NCBI RefSeq assembly: GCF_042477335.2
Contig: NC_091260.1
Coordinates: forward strand, 47,945,001-48,009,000
Direction: 5' to 3'
Source: Ovis canadensis
Taxonomy: Eukaryota; Chordata; Mammalia; Artiodactyla; Bovidae
DNA length: 64,000 nt
The translations under genes were made by a program, and so were the position numbers. Below, in pieces: positions 34,248 through 44,009 of the stretch (position 1 is the first letter of the stretch; each line of letters begins with the position of its first letter). The notes beneath the pieces were generated by a model. The model did no database searches. It was not told the origin of the DNA and worked only from the letters and a program-made list of their open reading frames with translations.

Positions 34248-34580
34248 TTGCAAATAGAACTGCCTTATGACCCAGCAATCCCACTGCTGGGCATACACAC
34301 TGAGGAAACCAGAATTGAAAGAGACACATGTACCCCAATGTTCATCGCAGCACTGTTTATAATAGCCAGGACATGGAAACAACCTAGATGTCCATCAGCA
34401 GATGAATGGATAAGAAAGCTGTGGTACATATACACAATGGAGTATTACTCAGCCGTTAAAAAGAATTCATTTGAATCAGTTCTGATGAGATGGATGAAAC
34501 TGGAGCCGATTATACAGAATGAAGTAAGCCAGAAAGAAAAACACCAATACAGTATACTAACACATATATATGGAATCTAG
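34248..34580 (+). pseudogene. L1 ORF2 C-terminus (110 codons)
   Basis: The end of ORF2 is intact to its own stop: [65 protein letters not shown] and ILTHIYGI. The cysteine-rich segment just upstream ([18 protein letters not shown]) is in another frame because of an extra A in a run near 34,220. Confidence 0.88.
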
Positions 34581-34978
34581 AAAGATGGCAATGAGACCCT
34601 GTATGCAAGACAACAAAAAAGACACAGATATGTATAACGGACTTTTGGACTCAGAGGGAGAGGGAGAGGGTGGGATGATTTGGGAGAATGGCATTGAAAC
34701 ATGTGTACTATCATGTAAGAATCAAATCACCAGTCTATGTCCGACGCAGGACACAGCATGCTTGGGGCTGGTGCACGGTGATGACCCAGAGAGATGTTAT
34801 GGGGAGGGAGGTGGGAGGGGGGTTCATGTTTGGGAATGCATGTACACCCGTGGTGGATTCATGTCAATGTATGGCAAAACCAATACAGTATTGTAAAGTA
34901 AAATGAAGTAAAAATAAAAATTAAAAAAAATAAATAAATAAAAAGAAAAAGAAAACACATAAAACAACAACAACAAAA

Positions 34979-34993
34979 AAGAAGCTAGAAGGA
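34979..34993 (+). repeat. Target-site duplication, right copy (L1)
   Basis: Exact second copy of AAGAAGCTAGAAGGA. Confidence 0.95.
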
Positions 34994-35044
34994 GCTATCA
35001 GGGCCTGAACAAACATACCATTTAGATAGAAGGAAATCTAGGTC

Positions 35045-35230
35045 AGCCCAGATTCATTTCCTAGCTTCACTGTAACCTCTCTGAATGACCTCTGGGAATT
35101 TTTGCTTTATTTTGGTCTCCCAGCTCCAGAGAGTTTTGAAAATTACATCAGATAAGAGTGGGAAAGCACCTTTCTCTCTTGGAAAATTCCATAGTTTCTA
35201 TAGTTCATAATCTAAATAGGTGCTCAGACT
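35045..35230 (+). mobile_element. MIR SINE fragment (diverged)
   Basis: The blocks 'CTAGCTTCACTGTAACCTCTCTGAATGACCT', 'GTTTTGAAAATTACATCAGATAAGAGTG' and 'AATAGGTGCTCA' follow the MIR order. Identity is weak. Confidence 0.5.
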
Positions 35231-36179
35231 TTTGCTGTCATAGATGATATCGGAGATGACAAATTACTTCTCTATTCATCAGGCTCTAAAAGGAATGTAC
35301 ACACTTTGACACAGCCTGTGGGAAATTAGAAGTCCCTAACTGAAAGGAAAACAACTCTGGGCCTTGTAATAGTAAAGAAATATAGCTCTACTAAGGCATG
35401 AATGTAAGACATTTGTCTTCAGTAGATGTAGATTTCACCAGGTTGGGTGAATTAAAGTTGCACTGGAAAATTCCTTGGGAAACTTGGTACTTTTTCATTT
35501 TCTTACAAACCATGTGAATAATTTTGAATATTTATGTCTTCTTTACACTTTTCGCCACTGAAATTCTCTCTAAGATGAACAGTGACTTAATTACATTTTT
35601 AAGATTATTGGTAAACACAGCCAATCCATTTATCAGTGAGAAAAATGGGTTCCAGGTTTAGGCTAGCCTTGCCACATGGTATTTGCTAAAAAGCCTGTCT
35701 CTTAGCTCTGCCAATTTATCAGGGAATTATGCACTAAACCTGGAAGCTTAGTGGTCAATGTTCTACCAAAGAAAAATGTTTTATTCTATTTTTAAAATAT
35801 CAAGAACATTAAAAATTATATCACGGTTTTTCATTCAATAATCTTTTTTTTTTTCTGTTTCTCTCTCTGGATAGTTGATTGATAGCTAGGTAGGTAGATA
35901 GATATGAATACATTTTAAAATATGATTACTTAAAAAAACCAATAACTTAAAAATCCTATAATCAGATGTTACAAATGCGTATAGCCATCTTACCACAAAA
36001 CCGCTCCTGTTTTCCACATTCCAGAAATACAGAAGAAATGGAAGACAGGGGCAAAAAAAAAAAAAAAAAAGATGACAGAACAAATGAAAGAAAGAGGGAT
36101 TTTAAGATGGCAGGAGGGGAAAAGGCAGAGTGAAAGATGAAAGAGCAATAAATGGCTAAAATAGGGTAGGGTAATGAGG
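35231..36179. other. Unclassified sequence with small simple repeats
   Basis: A T run lies at 35,844-35,855, a short TAGG/TAGA run at 35,886-35,905 and an A run at 36,054-36,070. No gene is recognised. Confidence 0.5.
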
Positions 36180-36186
36180 CAGTAGG

Positions 36187-36233
<47 letters not shown>

Positions 36234-36499
36234 AAGTCGCTTCAGTGAAGTCTGACTGTGCGACCCCATAGATGGCAGTCCATCAGGCTCCCTCATCCCT
36301 GGGTTTCTCAAGGCAAGCATACTGGAGTGGGTTGCCATTTCCTTCTCCAATGCATGAAAGTGAAAAGTGAAAATGAAGTCTCTCAGTCATATCCAACTCT
36401 TCGCAATGCCATGGCAGGCTACCAGGCTCCTCCTTCCATGGGATTTTCCAGGCAAGAGTACCGGAGTGGGGTGCCATTGCCTTCTCTGACAGCAGGATG
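36180..36499 (-). mobile_element. BOV-A2 SINE with expanded GCT tail
   Basis: Reading in reverse it is a Bov-A dimer whose AGC tail is expanded to 15 units. It lies between CAGTAGGATG (36180-36189) and CAGCAGGATG (36490-36499). One frame across the tail would read as a poly-serine run, but this is a by-product. Confidence 0.93.
36189..36233 (+). repeat. (GCT)15 trinucleotide microsatellite
   Basis: Forty-five bases of uninterrupted GCT at the tail of the BOV-A2. Most BOV-A2 tails in this window have about three to seven units, so this one has grown. Confidence 0.95.
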
Positions 36500-36739
36500 A
36501 GTGGTAATTAAATGTCTTGCGATTTTTCTTTCCATGCCTTCCTGCTTGATATTATGTGCCTAATTATTTTTTAAGCGTGTTTTCTGATTATTTTGCCTCA
36601 TAGGAATTGTTTCTTCTTCCACTCAACTCACAGTGGAGACAACTGTGGTGCTGGAGACAACTTTTGATACCATTCCCTCTTTCCTAGTCTAGTAGATCTT
36701 TAAGCAGAAGACAAGTGCCTCAACTTCCAAGATGTTACA
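36500..36739. other. Unclassified sequence
   Basis: No repeat or gene recognised. Confidence 0.5.
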
Positions 36740-38206
36740 GTTTAGTTCAGTTCAGCCCAGTTGCTCAGTCGTGTCTGACTCTTTGCGACCCCATGAATCA
36801 GCACACCAGGCCTCCCTGTCCATCACCAATTCCCGGAGTTCACCCAAACTCATGTCCATCGAGTCGGTGACATCATCTCAATGTCTGTCGTCCCCTTCTC
36901 CTCCTGCCCCCAATCCCTCCCAGCATCAGAGTCTTTTCCAATGAGTCAACTCTTTGCATGAGGTGGCCAAAGTACTGAAGTTTCAGCTTCAGCATCAATC
37001 CTTCCAAAGAACACCCAGGACTGATCTCCTTTAGGAGGGACTGATTGGATCTCCTTGCAGTCCAAGGGACTCTCAAGAGTTTTCTCCAACACCACAGTTC
37101 AAAAGCATCAATTCTTCGGTGCTCAGCTTTCTTCACAGTGCGACTCATGACCATACATGACCACTAGAAAAACCATAACTAGATGGTTATGGTTGACTAG
37201 ACGGACCTTTGTTGGCAAAGTAATATCTCTGCTTTTCAATATACTATTTAGGGTGGTCATAACTTTTCTTCCAAGGAGTAAGCGTCTTTTAATTTCATGG
37301 CTGCAGTCACCATCTGCAGTGATTTTGGAGCCCCCCAAAATAAAGTCTGATGCAGTTTCCACTGTTTCCATGTCTATTTCCCATGAAGTGATGGGACCAG
37401 ATGCCATGATCTTCATTTTCTGAATGTTGAGCTTTAAGCCAACTTCTTCAGTCTCCTCTTTCACTTTCATCAAGAGGCTTTTTGGTTCCTCTTCACTTTC
37501 TGCCATAAGGATGGTGTCATCTGCATATCTGAGGTTGTTGTTATTTCTCCCAGCAATCTGGATTCCAGCTTGTGCTTCTTCCAGCCCAGTGTTTCTCATG
37601 ATGTACTCTGCATAGAAGTTAAATAAGTAGGGTTACAATATACGGCCTTGACATACTCCTTTTCCTATTTGGAGCCAGTCTGTTGTTCCACGTCCAGTTC
37701 TAACTGTTGCTTCCTAACCTGCATATAGGTTTCTCAAGAGGCAGGTCAGGTGGTCTGGTATCCCATCTCTTTCAGAATTTTTCAGTTTACTGTGATCCAC
37801 ACAGTCAAAGGCTTTGGCATAGTCAATAAGGCAGAAATAGATGTTTTTCTGGAACTATCTTGCTTTTTTGATGATCCAGAAGATGTTGGCAATTTGATCT
37901 CTGGCTCCTCTACCTTTTCTAAAACCAGCTTGAACATCAGGAAGTTCACAGTTCACATATTGCTGAAGCCTGGCTTGGAGAATTTTGAGTGTGAGATGAG
38001 TGCAATTGTGCGGTCGTTTGAGCATTCTCTGGCATTGCCTTTCTTTGGAATTGGAATGAAAACTGACCTTTTCCAGTCCTGTCGCCACTGCTGAGTTTTC
38101 CAAATTTGCTGGCATATTGAGTGCAGCACTTTCACAGCATCATCTTTCAGGATTTGAAACAGCTCAACTGGAATTCCATCACCTCCACTAGCTTTGTTCA
38201 TAGTGA
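36740..38206 (-). mobile_element. BovB LINE, 1.5 kb
   Basis: From its tail (TTCAG units) it reads backwards to the NKASGGDGIPVELF segment. Frames carry GCISLRMQRV-type 3' end sequence, MRNTGLEEAQAGIQIAGRNNNNLRYADDTILMAE with an intact YADD, and GFRKGRGARDQIANIFWIIKKAR. A 16-base local duplication around 37,183 (GGTTATGG...) disrupts the frame. The RT segment around FIDYAKAFD is shifted (SRKI). Confidence 0.93.
37123..37599 (-). pseudogene. BovB RT/thumb remnant with YADD (158 codons)
   Basis: The frame starts at MRNTGLEEAQAG and holds the YADD box near residues 25-28. It continues through LLMKVKEETEEVGLKLNIQKMKIMASGPITSWEIDMETVE and SKITADGDCSHEIKRRLLLGRKVMTT. Residues near 138-145 (LVNHNHLVMVF) contain a short duplicated insertion that breaks the usual LVKAMVFPVVMYG block. 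Confidence 0.87.
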
Positions 38207-38599
38207 TTACAATCACATGTTTCATATTTTCTCTGTGTTCTGAGATTTGCTAGTACCTAGATCTATGTGCCTGGTGGTGAAATGAGTTTGATAGTCTTCA
38301 TATAAGTAGATGCCATGACATATGCAATCTCTATATATTCTTCATGAAAATACACAGGGGAATAAACAATGCAGGCACAATGAGCTGAATCTATTTTATT
38401 GTTACCATTTTAGTTTATTTTTCTTGACTTCTCTTTTACATGCTAGAATTGGCCTAGGGAAGAACAGGCAAAGTATAAGGAGACTTTAGGTCCCAGAGCT
38501 CACTCAATCCTTAACTATCTTTGAGAATTTACATACTCCTCAATGAACAGTTTGTTTTTAACATATAATTTGAAAATGTAATATTTTCATACTGGTTTC
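38207..38599. other. Unclassified sequence
   Basis: No repeat or gene recognised. Confidence 0.5.
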
Positions 38600-39020
38600 T
38601 TTTTTTATAGGTATACAATAAAGTGATTCATTTATACATATCTGTTTTAGGTTATTACAAGGTATCAAATATAGTTCTCTGTGCTATACAGTAGGTCCTT
38701 GTTGTTTATCTAGTTTATATATAGTAGTGTATATCTGTTAATTCCAAACTCCTAATTTATCCTTCTTACCCTTTTCCCCTTTGGTAACCATAAATTTGTT
38801 TTCTATGTATATGAATTTTTTCTGTTTTGTAAATAAGTTCATGTGTGTCTTTTTTTTTTTTTAGATTTCACATATAAGTGATATCATATGATACTTTGTC
38901 TGCCTGACTTCACTTATTAGGATAATCTTTTGATCCAAATATGTTGCTGCAACTACCATTATTTTATTATTTTCCATTTTTTATGTCTGAGCAACATTCC
39001 ATCGTGTGTGTGTACATGTG
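38600..39020 (-). mobile_element. Old L1 3' end, first piece
   Basis: The reverse blocks 'GTTATTACAAGGTATCAAATATAGTTC', 'CTGTGCTATACAGTAGGTCCTTG' and 'TAGATTTCACATATAAGTGATATCATATGATA' are the usual artiodactyl L1 3' UTR. The copy is interrupted by a Bov-tA. Confidence 0.85.
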
Positions 39021-39027
39021 TGTGTGT

Positions 39028-39230
39028 GATGGTCACTCAGTCATGTCCAACTCTTTGTGACCCCATGGACTATACAGCCCACCAGACTCCTCTATCCATG
39101 AGATTTCCCAGGCAAGAATACTGGAGTGGGTTGCCATTTCCTTCTCCAGAGGATCTTCTCTACCCAGGAAATAAACCCAAGCCTCCTGCATTGTAGGCTG
39201 ATTCTTCAGTGGTTGAACCACCAGGGAATC
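39028..39230 (-). mobile_element. Bov-tA SINE nested in L1
   Basis: It has a complete body and head in reverse, and a TG-rich tail continuous with a (TG) run at 39004-39027. The B-box region is altered (GGAAATAAACCCAAG). L1 sequence resumes on the far side. Confidence 0.9.
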
Positions 39231-39431
39231 CTACATCTTCTTTATCCATTTGTCTGTCCTTGGATACTTAGGTTGCTTCCATGTCTCGATTATTATAAAT
39301 AGTGCTGTTATGAACATTGGCATGCAAGTAATTTTTTTAATTTTAAATTTTTGTGTTTTTATGGATGTATGCCCAGGAGGGGGATTGATGGATTATATGA
39401 TAAGTCTATTTTTATATTTTAAGGAAACTCC
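39231..39431 (-). mobile_element. Old L1 3' end, second piece
   Basis: The reverse of the ORF2 C-terminus: 'CATCTTCTTTATCCATTTGTCTG', 'GGTTGCTTCCATGTCTCGATTATTATAAATAGTGCTG', and a broken FIAALF-type frame. It continues from the piece before the SINE. Confidence 0.85.
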
Positions 39432-39432
39432 A

Positions 39433-39640
39433 TGGGCTTCCTAGATGGTGCTGTCAATCTAGGAAACCTGCCAATGTGGTTTCAATCATTCGGGGAAGAA
39501 CCCCGGAGTAGAAAAGGGCAACCTGCCCCAGTATTCTTGCCTGGAGAATCCCAGGGACGGGGGAGCCTGGTGGGCTGCCGTCTACGGGGTTGCCCAGAGT
39601 CGGACACAACTGAAGCGACTTAGCAGCAGTAGCAGCAGCA
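39433..39640 (+). mobile_element. Bov-tA SINE with AGC tail
   Basis: A diverged tRNA-like head (GGGCTTCCTAGATGGTGCTG) joins a body of the BOV-A2 second-monomer type, ending in an AGC tail. This mix of a tRNA head with an AGC tail is a known Bov-tA subtype. Confidence 0.85.
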
Positions 39641-39652
39641 TTTAAAAAAGTG

Positions 39653-39905
39653 TTTTGGTATATTTGGGCTTCCCCGGTGGCTCAGATGGTAAAGAATCTG
39701 CCTGCAGTGCAGAAGGTTCCCTAGGTTGGGAATCAACCCAGAAGTTGGTTCTCCAGGAACCAACTCCAGGTTCCCTGGAGAATGGCATGGCAATCCACTC
39801 CAGTATCCTTGCCTGGAGAATTCCATGGACAGCAGAGCCTGGCAGGCTACAGTCCATGGAGTCACAAAGAATCAAACATGACTGAGTGATCAACATTTTG
39901 GTATA
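39653..39905 (+). mobile_element. Bov-tA SINE with target duplication and hairpin insert
   Basis: The A-box region GGTGGCTCAGATGGTAAAG is well preserved. In the body a short extra segment forms a perfect 9-bp inverted repeat with a 5-bp loop (39743-39765). TTTTGGTATA flanks the element at 39653-39662 and 39896-39905. Confidence 0.9.
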
Positions 39906-40729
39906 ATTGTCCTCCCTATGACCCATTCTGCCTTGTCTGTAATTTTTTTTTTCTCCTGGGCAATTGATTCCCAGTTCCCCCTTGTTACAATTCATTTAAA
40001 CCTCAGGAATCTCCATCCAAGCCTATAGCACTGTTTGTATAGGGAGCAAACTGTTCCCCATATTTGGGGGAGGCAATGAAATTAAACTAGGTTATTTACA
40101 ATAACAGCCACTTGTTGCTATGAGATGTGCCATGACAGGACTGAAAATCATTCTCTTGGTCATGCAAGCAGAAGGTATAAATAAGGCAGCCAGAGAAGCT
40201 TTATTTGTGTTAGCAACAGATGCAGAAGGGCAAAACAGCTACTCCAATAATACCTCCCATATGCTGGTGCAAACAAAAAGGAGACCTAACTGTCCCCAGC
40301 TAAGTGAATTAGTGCTCCTCAGTGATGCCATTGCCCAGGGCAGGGTTTTGTTCTTCCTCTCTGATGTCTTTTCAGTGCCAAATATCTCTTCAGTCCCACT
40401 AACAAGGAGCCAGGCTGCCTGGATGTACTCTGATTTGGCCCTATTCCAAGGACAATGATTGGTTTATTCCCAGGCTGTTCATGTGATTTCTCCTTTGACC
40501 TTGGATGCTCCTCAGAGTTCAAACAATGCAAATTGGTGGTTTTGTTTTTCTTTCTGCTTTAGTTTTCAGAATCACCTTTCTTGGCCCTGTCACCACTTCT
40601 AGTTAGAATTTGCCCTCCTCCCTTCAAAATTTGCTTCTCTGCCCCCAAAATATGAAGTAGAAAAGATTGCAGCTGCCCTTGAGGCAGACTAAGCTGTTAC
40701 ACTCAGCCAAAGTTTAAAGGAAAGCGGCC
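39906..40729. other. Non-repeat island with possible promoter-like words
   Basis: This stretch has higher GC than its surroundings and no recognisable repeat. It holds a perfect CArG box (CCATATTTGG, 40058-40067) and a TATA-like GTATAAATAAGG (40175-40186). A 112-codon frame spans 40120-40458 without known motifs, and an ATGCAAAT octamer lies at 40526-40533. It could be a small regulatory element, an unknown old repeat or chance. Confidence 0.35.
40058..40067. promoter_or_regulatory. Candidate CArG (SRF) box
   Basis: CCATATTTGG fits the CC(A/T)6GG consensus exactly. A match of this kind is expected by chance fairly often in AT-rich DNA, so the case rests only on its nearness to the TATA-like word. 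Confidence 0.25.
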
Positions 40730-40744
40730 TTGAAGTTGCATTTT
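40730..40744 (+). repeat. Target-site duplication, left copy (L1)
   Basis: TTGAAGTTGCATTTT is repeated exactly at 41740-41754. Confidence 0.95.
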
Positions 40745-41739
40745 TTTTTATTTTTTATTTTTTAAATTTTAATATCTTTAATTCTTACATGCGTTCCCAA
40801 ACATGAACCCCCCTCCCACCTCCCTCCCCATAACATCTCTCTGGGTCATCCCCATGCACCAGCCCCAAGCATGCTGCATCCTGCGTCAGACATAGACTGG
40901 CAATTCAATTCTTACATGATAGTATACATGTTAGAATGTCATTCTCCCAAATCATCCCACCCTCTCCCTCTCCCTCTGAGTCCAAAGGTCCGTTATACAC
41001 ATCTGTGTCTCTTTCCCTGTCTTGCATACAGGGTCGTCATTGCCATCTTCCTAAATTCCATATATATGTGTTAGTATACTGTATTGGTGTTTTTCTTTCT
41101 GGCTTACTTCACTCTGTATAATCGGCTCCAGTTTCATCCATCTCATCAGAACTGATTCAAATGAATTCTTTTTTACGGCTGAGTAATACTCCATTGTGTA
41201 TATGTACCACTGCTTTCTTATCCATTCATCTGCTGATGGACATCTAGGTTGTTTCCATGTCCTGGCTATTATAAACAGTGCTGCGATGAACATTGGGGTA
41301 CATGTGTCTCTTTCAATTCTGGTTTCCTCGGTGTGTATGCCCAGCAGCGGGATTGCTGGGTCATAAGGTAGTTCTATTTGCAATTTTTTAAGGAATCTCC
41401 ACACTGTTCTCCATAGTGGCTGTACTAGTTTGCATTCCCACCAACAGTGTAGGAGGGTTCCCTTTTCTCCACACCCTCTCCAGCATTTATTGCTTGCAGA
41501 TTTTTGGATCGCAGCCATTCTGACTGGTGTGAAGTGGTACCTCATTGTGGTTTTGATTTGCATTTCTCTAATAATGAGTGATGTTGAGCATCTTTTCATG
41601 TGTTTGTTAGCCATCCATATGTCTTCTTTGGAGAAATGTCTATTTAGTTATTTGGCCCATTTTTTGATTGGGTCGTTTATTTTTCTGGAATTGAGCTGCA
41701 GAAGTTGCTTGTATATTTTTGAGATTAGTTGTTTGTCAG
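40741..41739 (-). mobile_element. Young L1, 1.0 kb, 5'-truncated
   Basis: It starts with a T-rich tail and 3' UTR in reverse (the GGGAGGGAGGTGGGAGG tract reads as CCTCCCACCTCCCTCCCC). The intact ORF2 C-terminus follows. It lies between 15-bp exact duplications. The right junction GCATTTT/AACTC is a perfect L1 endonuclease site. Low divergence marks it as recent. Confidence 0.96.
41051..41614 (-). pseudogene. L1 ORF2 C-terminal fragment, open to natural stop (187 codons)
   Basis: The segment carries the cysteine-rich domain of L1 ORF2p with C44, C48, H56 and C61 in the CX3CX7HX4C arrangement. It then reads [50 protein letters not shown] and [25 protein letters not shown], ending in HIYGI and a stop. 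In the full protein this domain helps the ribonucleoprotein bind RNA. Here the endonuclease and RT are missing because of 5' truncation, so it has no function by itself. Confidence 0.93.
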
Positions 41740-41754
41740 TTGAAGTTGCATTTT
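41740..41754 (+). repeat. Target-site duplication, right copy (L1)
   Basis: Exact copy of TTGAAGTTGCATTTT, followed directly by AACTCAC as expected for TTTT/AA cleavage. Confidence 0.95.
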
Positions 41755-42556
41755 AACTCACAATCCTACTTTTTTTTTTTTCTAGCACAATGGCTGTGGG
41801 TGATGAACAAATCTCCATTTTTCACTATAGGGTACCCTACTCATTCATTAAACATTAAGAATAGTCTTTAAAGAAAATAGAAATCCTAGTCTGGCCAATG
41901 TGGAATCAAAAAGAATGAGAAATATGCATTTTTGCCTTCATGTCAGTGATATAATATGGATTTCCTACATGTATATCAGAATGTCAGGATTTTTAAAAAT
42001 AGCTTTTTTGCTCTAGCTGCTTTCTCAAATAACCTCAGAATAGCTGTGGTCTGTAAATAAGACTTTGATAGTTTACATTTATTCACTCCTATATCAAATA
42101 CTTGATTTGAGACTAAGATCACATGTAGTACTGTAGGGAGTAAAAAGATGAATTAGTATATTTAAGTAGATCAGAGCTCAATAGAAGAGATTAACACCTA
42201 TACATAAGCAACTTTTATATCTGCTTCATTCTCTTTCCTGGAAAATGGTGTTACCATTGATTTAGCTCAAGCTAGAAGTCTCAGCATCCTTCTCAATGTT
42301 CTCTCCCTCTCGTGCATCACACAGCACTGGCTATAAGAGTCTGCATAATCTATTTCCAAAATGTTCTTTAATATTTCTCTTCTAATACACAAATTTGTTC
42401 ATACATTAAACTTTCATAAATTTAGCATTAATTCATAGATTGGAATTTTCTCTTTATCTATTACAACGAATTGCTTATTTGATTATTCTGGATATAGTAG
42501 GAAGTTACTGACATATTTAGAGGTGCAGGACTATGTGATTATGTCTGCTCTTATTT
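41755..42556. other. Unclassified sequence
   Basis: A T run lies at 41,771-41,783. No repeat family or gene is recognised. Confidence 0.5.
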
Positions 42557-42570
42557 TTTTCTCCTTTCTT
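42557..42570 (+). repeat. Target-site duplication, left copy (older L1)
   Basis: TTTTCTCCTTTCTT is repeated exactly at 43068-43081. Confidence 0.85.
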
Positions 42571-43067
42571 TTTTAAATTGGAATATAACTGCTTTCAGTA
42601 TTGTCTTATTTTCTGCTATACAATGAAGTGGATCCGTAATATGTATATGTATTTCTATATGTATATGTATATCCTCTGCCTCTTGGATCTCCCTCTCATC
42701 CAGCCCCCATCCCACCCCTCTGGATGATCACAGTTGAGCTCCTTGTGCTCTATAGCAGTTTTCTACCAGCTACACATGGTAGTATATATATATGTCAATC
42801 CTAATCTCCCAGTTTGCAAATGAAGCAACTGACAAAAGATTAATCTCCAAAATACACAAACAGCTCACACAGCTCAATATCAACACAACAAAAAACCCAA
42901 TCAAAAAATGGGCAGAAGACCTAAATAGACATTTCTTCAAAGAAAACATACAGCTGAGCAAGAGGAACAAAAAAGATGCTCAACATCACTAATTATGAGA
43001 GAAAAGCAAATCAAAACTACAATGAGATATCATCTCATACTAATCAGACTAACCATCATCAAAAAAG
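42571..43067 (-). mobile_element. L1 with 5' inversion (twin priming), second case
   Basis: The left part (about 42571-42805) is L1 3' UTR in reverse. The right part (about 42806-43067) is ORF2 C-terminal sequence in forward orientation, with the [32 protein letters not shown] and DAQHH-type codons. A 14-bp exact duplication encloses both. The ORF2-to-UTR stretch between the two parts is lost. It is more diverged than the 33-35 kb case. Confidence 0.88.
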
Positions 43068-43081
43068 TTTTCTCCTTTCTT
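43068..43081 (+). repeat. Target-site duplication, right copy (older L1)
   Basis: Exact copy of TTTTCTCCTTTCTT. Confidence 0.85.
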
Positions 43082-43089
43082 GTCCATTT

Positions 43090-43365
43090 TGCATTATGCT
43101 AACTGATAGAAAGCTGACACAGAAAGACAAATATTACATGATTCCTCTTATATGAGTTACCTAAAAGACTCAGATTTATAAAATCAAATAATGGAAATGG
43201 TGATCACCAGGGGATGGGAGTTATTAATCAACGAAATGTCAGTTAAATAAGCTAAAGAAACTATAGAGATCTGTACTATAGTCAACAGCAACGTATTGTA
43301 CACTTAACATTTGTTGAAGATATATCTTATGCTGTTTCTTATCATAATAAAATAAAATTAAAAAG
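43090..43365 (+). mobile_element. Old L1 (L1M type) 3' end
   Basis: The blocks 'CACAGAAAGACAAATATTACATGATT', 'GGAAATGGTGATCACCAGGGGATGGGAG' and 'ACTATAGTCAACAGCAACGTATTGTACACTTAACATTTG' are typical of ancient L1 3' ends. The twin-primed L1 inserted directly beside or into this copy. Confidence 0.75.
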
Positions 43366-43500
43366 TACACATATGTGCACACACATACATACAAAAAAAT
43401 TTGGCACCATTCCTCAAGCAGACAAACTAGCCGCATCATTAATCACTAGTGCACAGGCCAGTATTTGTTTTGATAAAATACATACATTTTCTGGGTATAA

Positions 43501-43703
43501 AGACTTCCCTTGTGGCTCAGACGGTAAAGCGTCTGCCTGTAACGCAGGAGACCCGGGTTCGACCCCTGTGTTGGGAAGATCCTCTGGAGAAAGAAATGGC
43601 AACCCACTCCAGTACTCTTGCCTGAAAAATCCCATGGATGGAGGAGCCTAGTAAGCTACCATCCATGGTGTCACAAAGAGTTGGACACTACTGAGCGATT
43701 TTC
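43501..43703 (+). mobile_element. Bov-tA SINE with well kept tRNA head
   Basis: The head carries a clear A box (TGTGGCTCAGACGG) and B box (GGGTTCGACCCC), the internal RNA polymerase III promoter of tRNA-derived SINEs. Two CpG sites survive in the head, so it is not very old. The body is complete. Confidence 0.93.
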
Positions 43704-43767
43704 TTCTTTTTTTTTCTTGCCTACAGAGTTACAGCTAGAACCACTACCACATGCCTTATAAAAATTT

Positions 43768-43992
43768 TGACCTACTGGGAAAGTGTTAGTCATGTACGAC
43801 TCTTTGCAACCACATGGACTGTAGCCCACCAAGCTCCTCTGTCCATGGGATTTCCCAGGCAAGAATAGTGGAGTGGGTAGCCAATCCCTTCTCCAAGGGA
43901 TCTTCTTGACCCAGGGATCAAACCCAGGTCTCCTGCATTACAGGTAGATTCTTTACCATCTGAGCCACCAGGGAAGCCCTGACCTTCTGGGA
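43768..43992 (-). mobile_element. Bov-tA SINE with target duplication
   Basis: A complete reverse Bov-tA (B-box equivalent GGGATCAAACCCAGG). TGACCTACTGGGA (43768-43780) and TGACCTTCTGGGA (43980-43992) flank it, with one difference in 13. Confidence 0.93.
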
Positions 43993-44009
43993 GTCCCACA
44001 TATATAACA

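Larger units (their letters stand above)
33351..34978 (+). mobile_element. L1 with 5' inversion (twin priming)
   Basis: The left part (33351-34046) is L1 ORF2 sequence in reverse. The right part (34047-34978) is the remaining ORF2 C-terminus, 3' UTR and an A-rich tail in forward orientation. The two parts are adjacent in a normal L1: the inverted part ends at the codons for ANKHMKR, and the forward part starts with 'CAACATCACTCATTATTAG', a few bases further on. An exact 15-bp duplication closes the element. This is the standard result of twin priming. Confidence 0.95.

Noticed and set aside
36156..36350. A protein with a long poly-serine run
   Set aside because: The run is the (GCT)15 tail of a BOV-A2 read in reverse, and the rest is SINE sequence.
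40120..40458. A 112-codon frame as a real gene
   Set aside because: No recognisable motif is present, and the TATA-like word lies after its start codon. I keep the region only as a possible regulatory island.
43501..43575. A tRNA gene
   Set aside because: The A and B boxes belong to the tRNA-derived head of a Bov-tA SINE. No cloverleaf with an acceptor stem is present and a SINE body follows.
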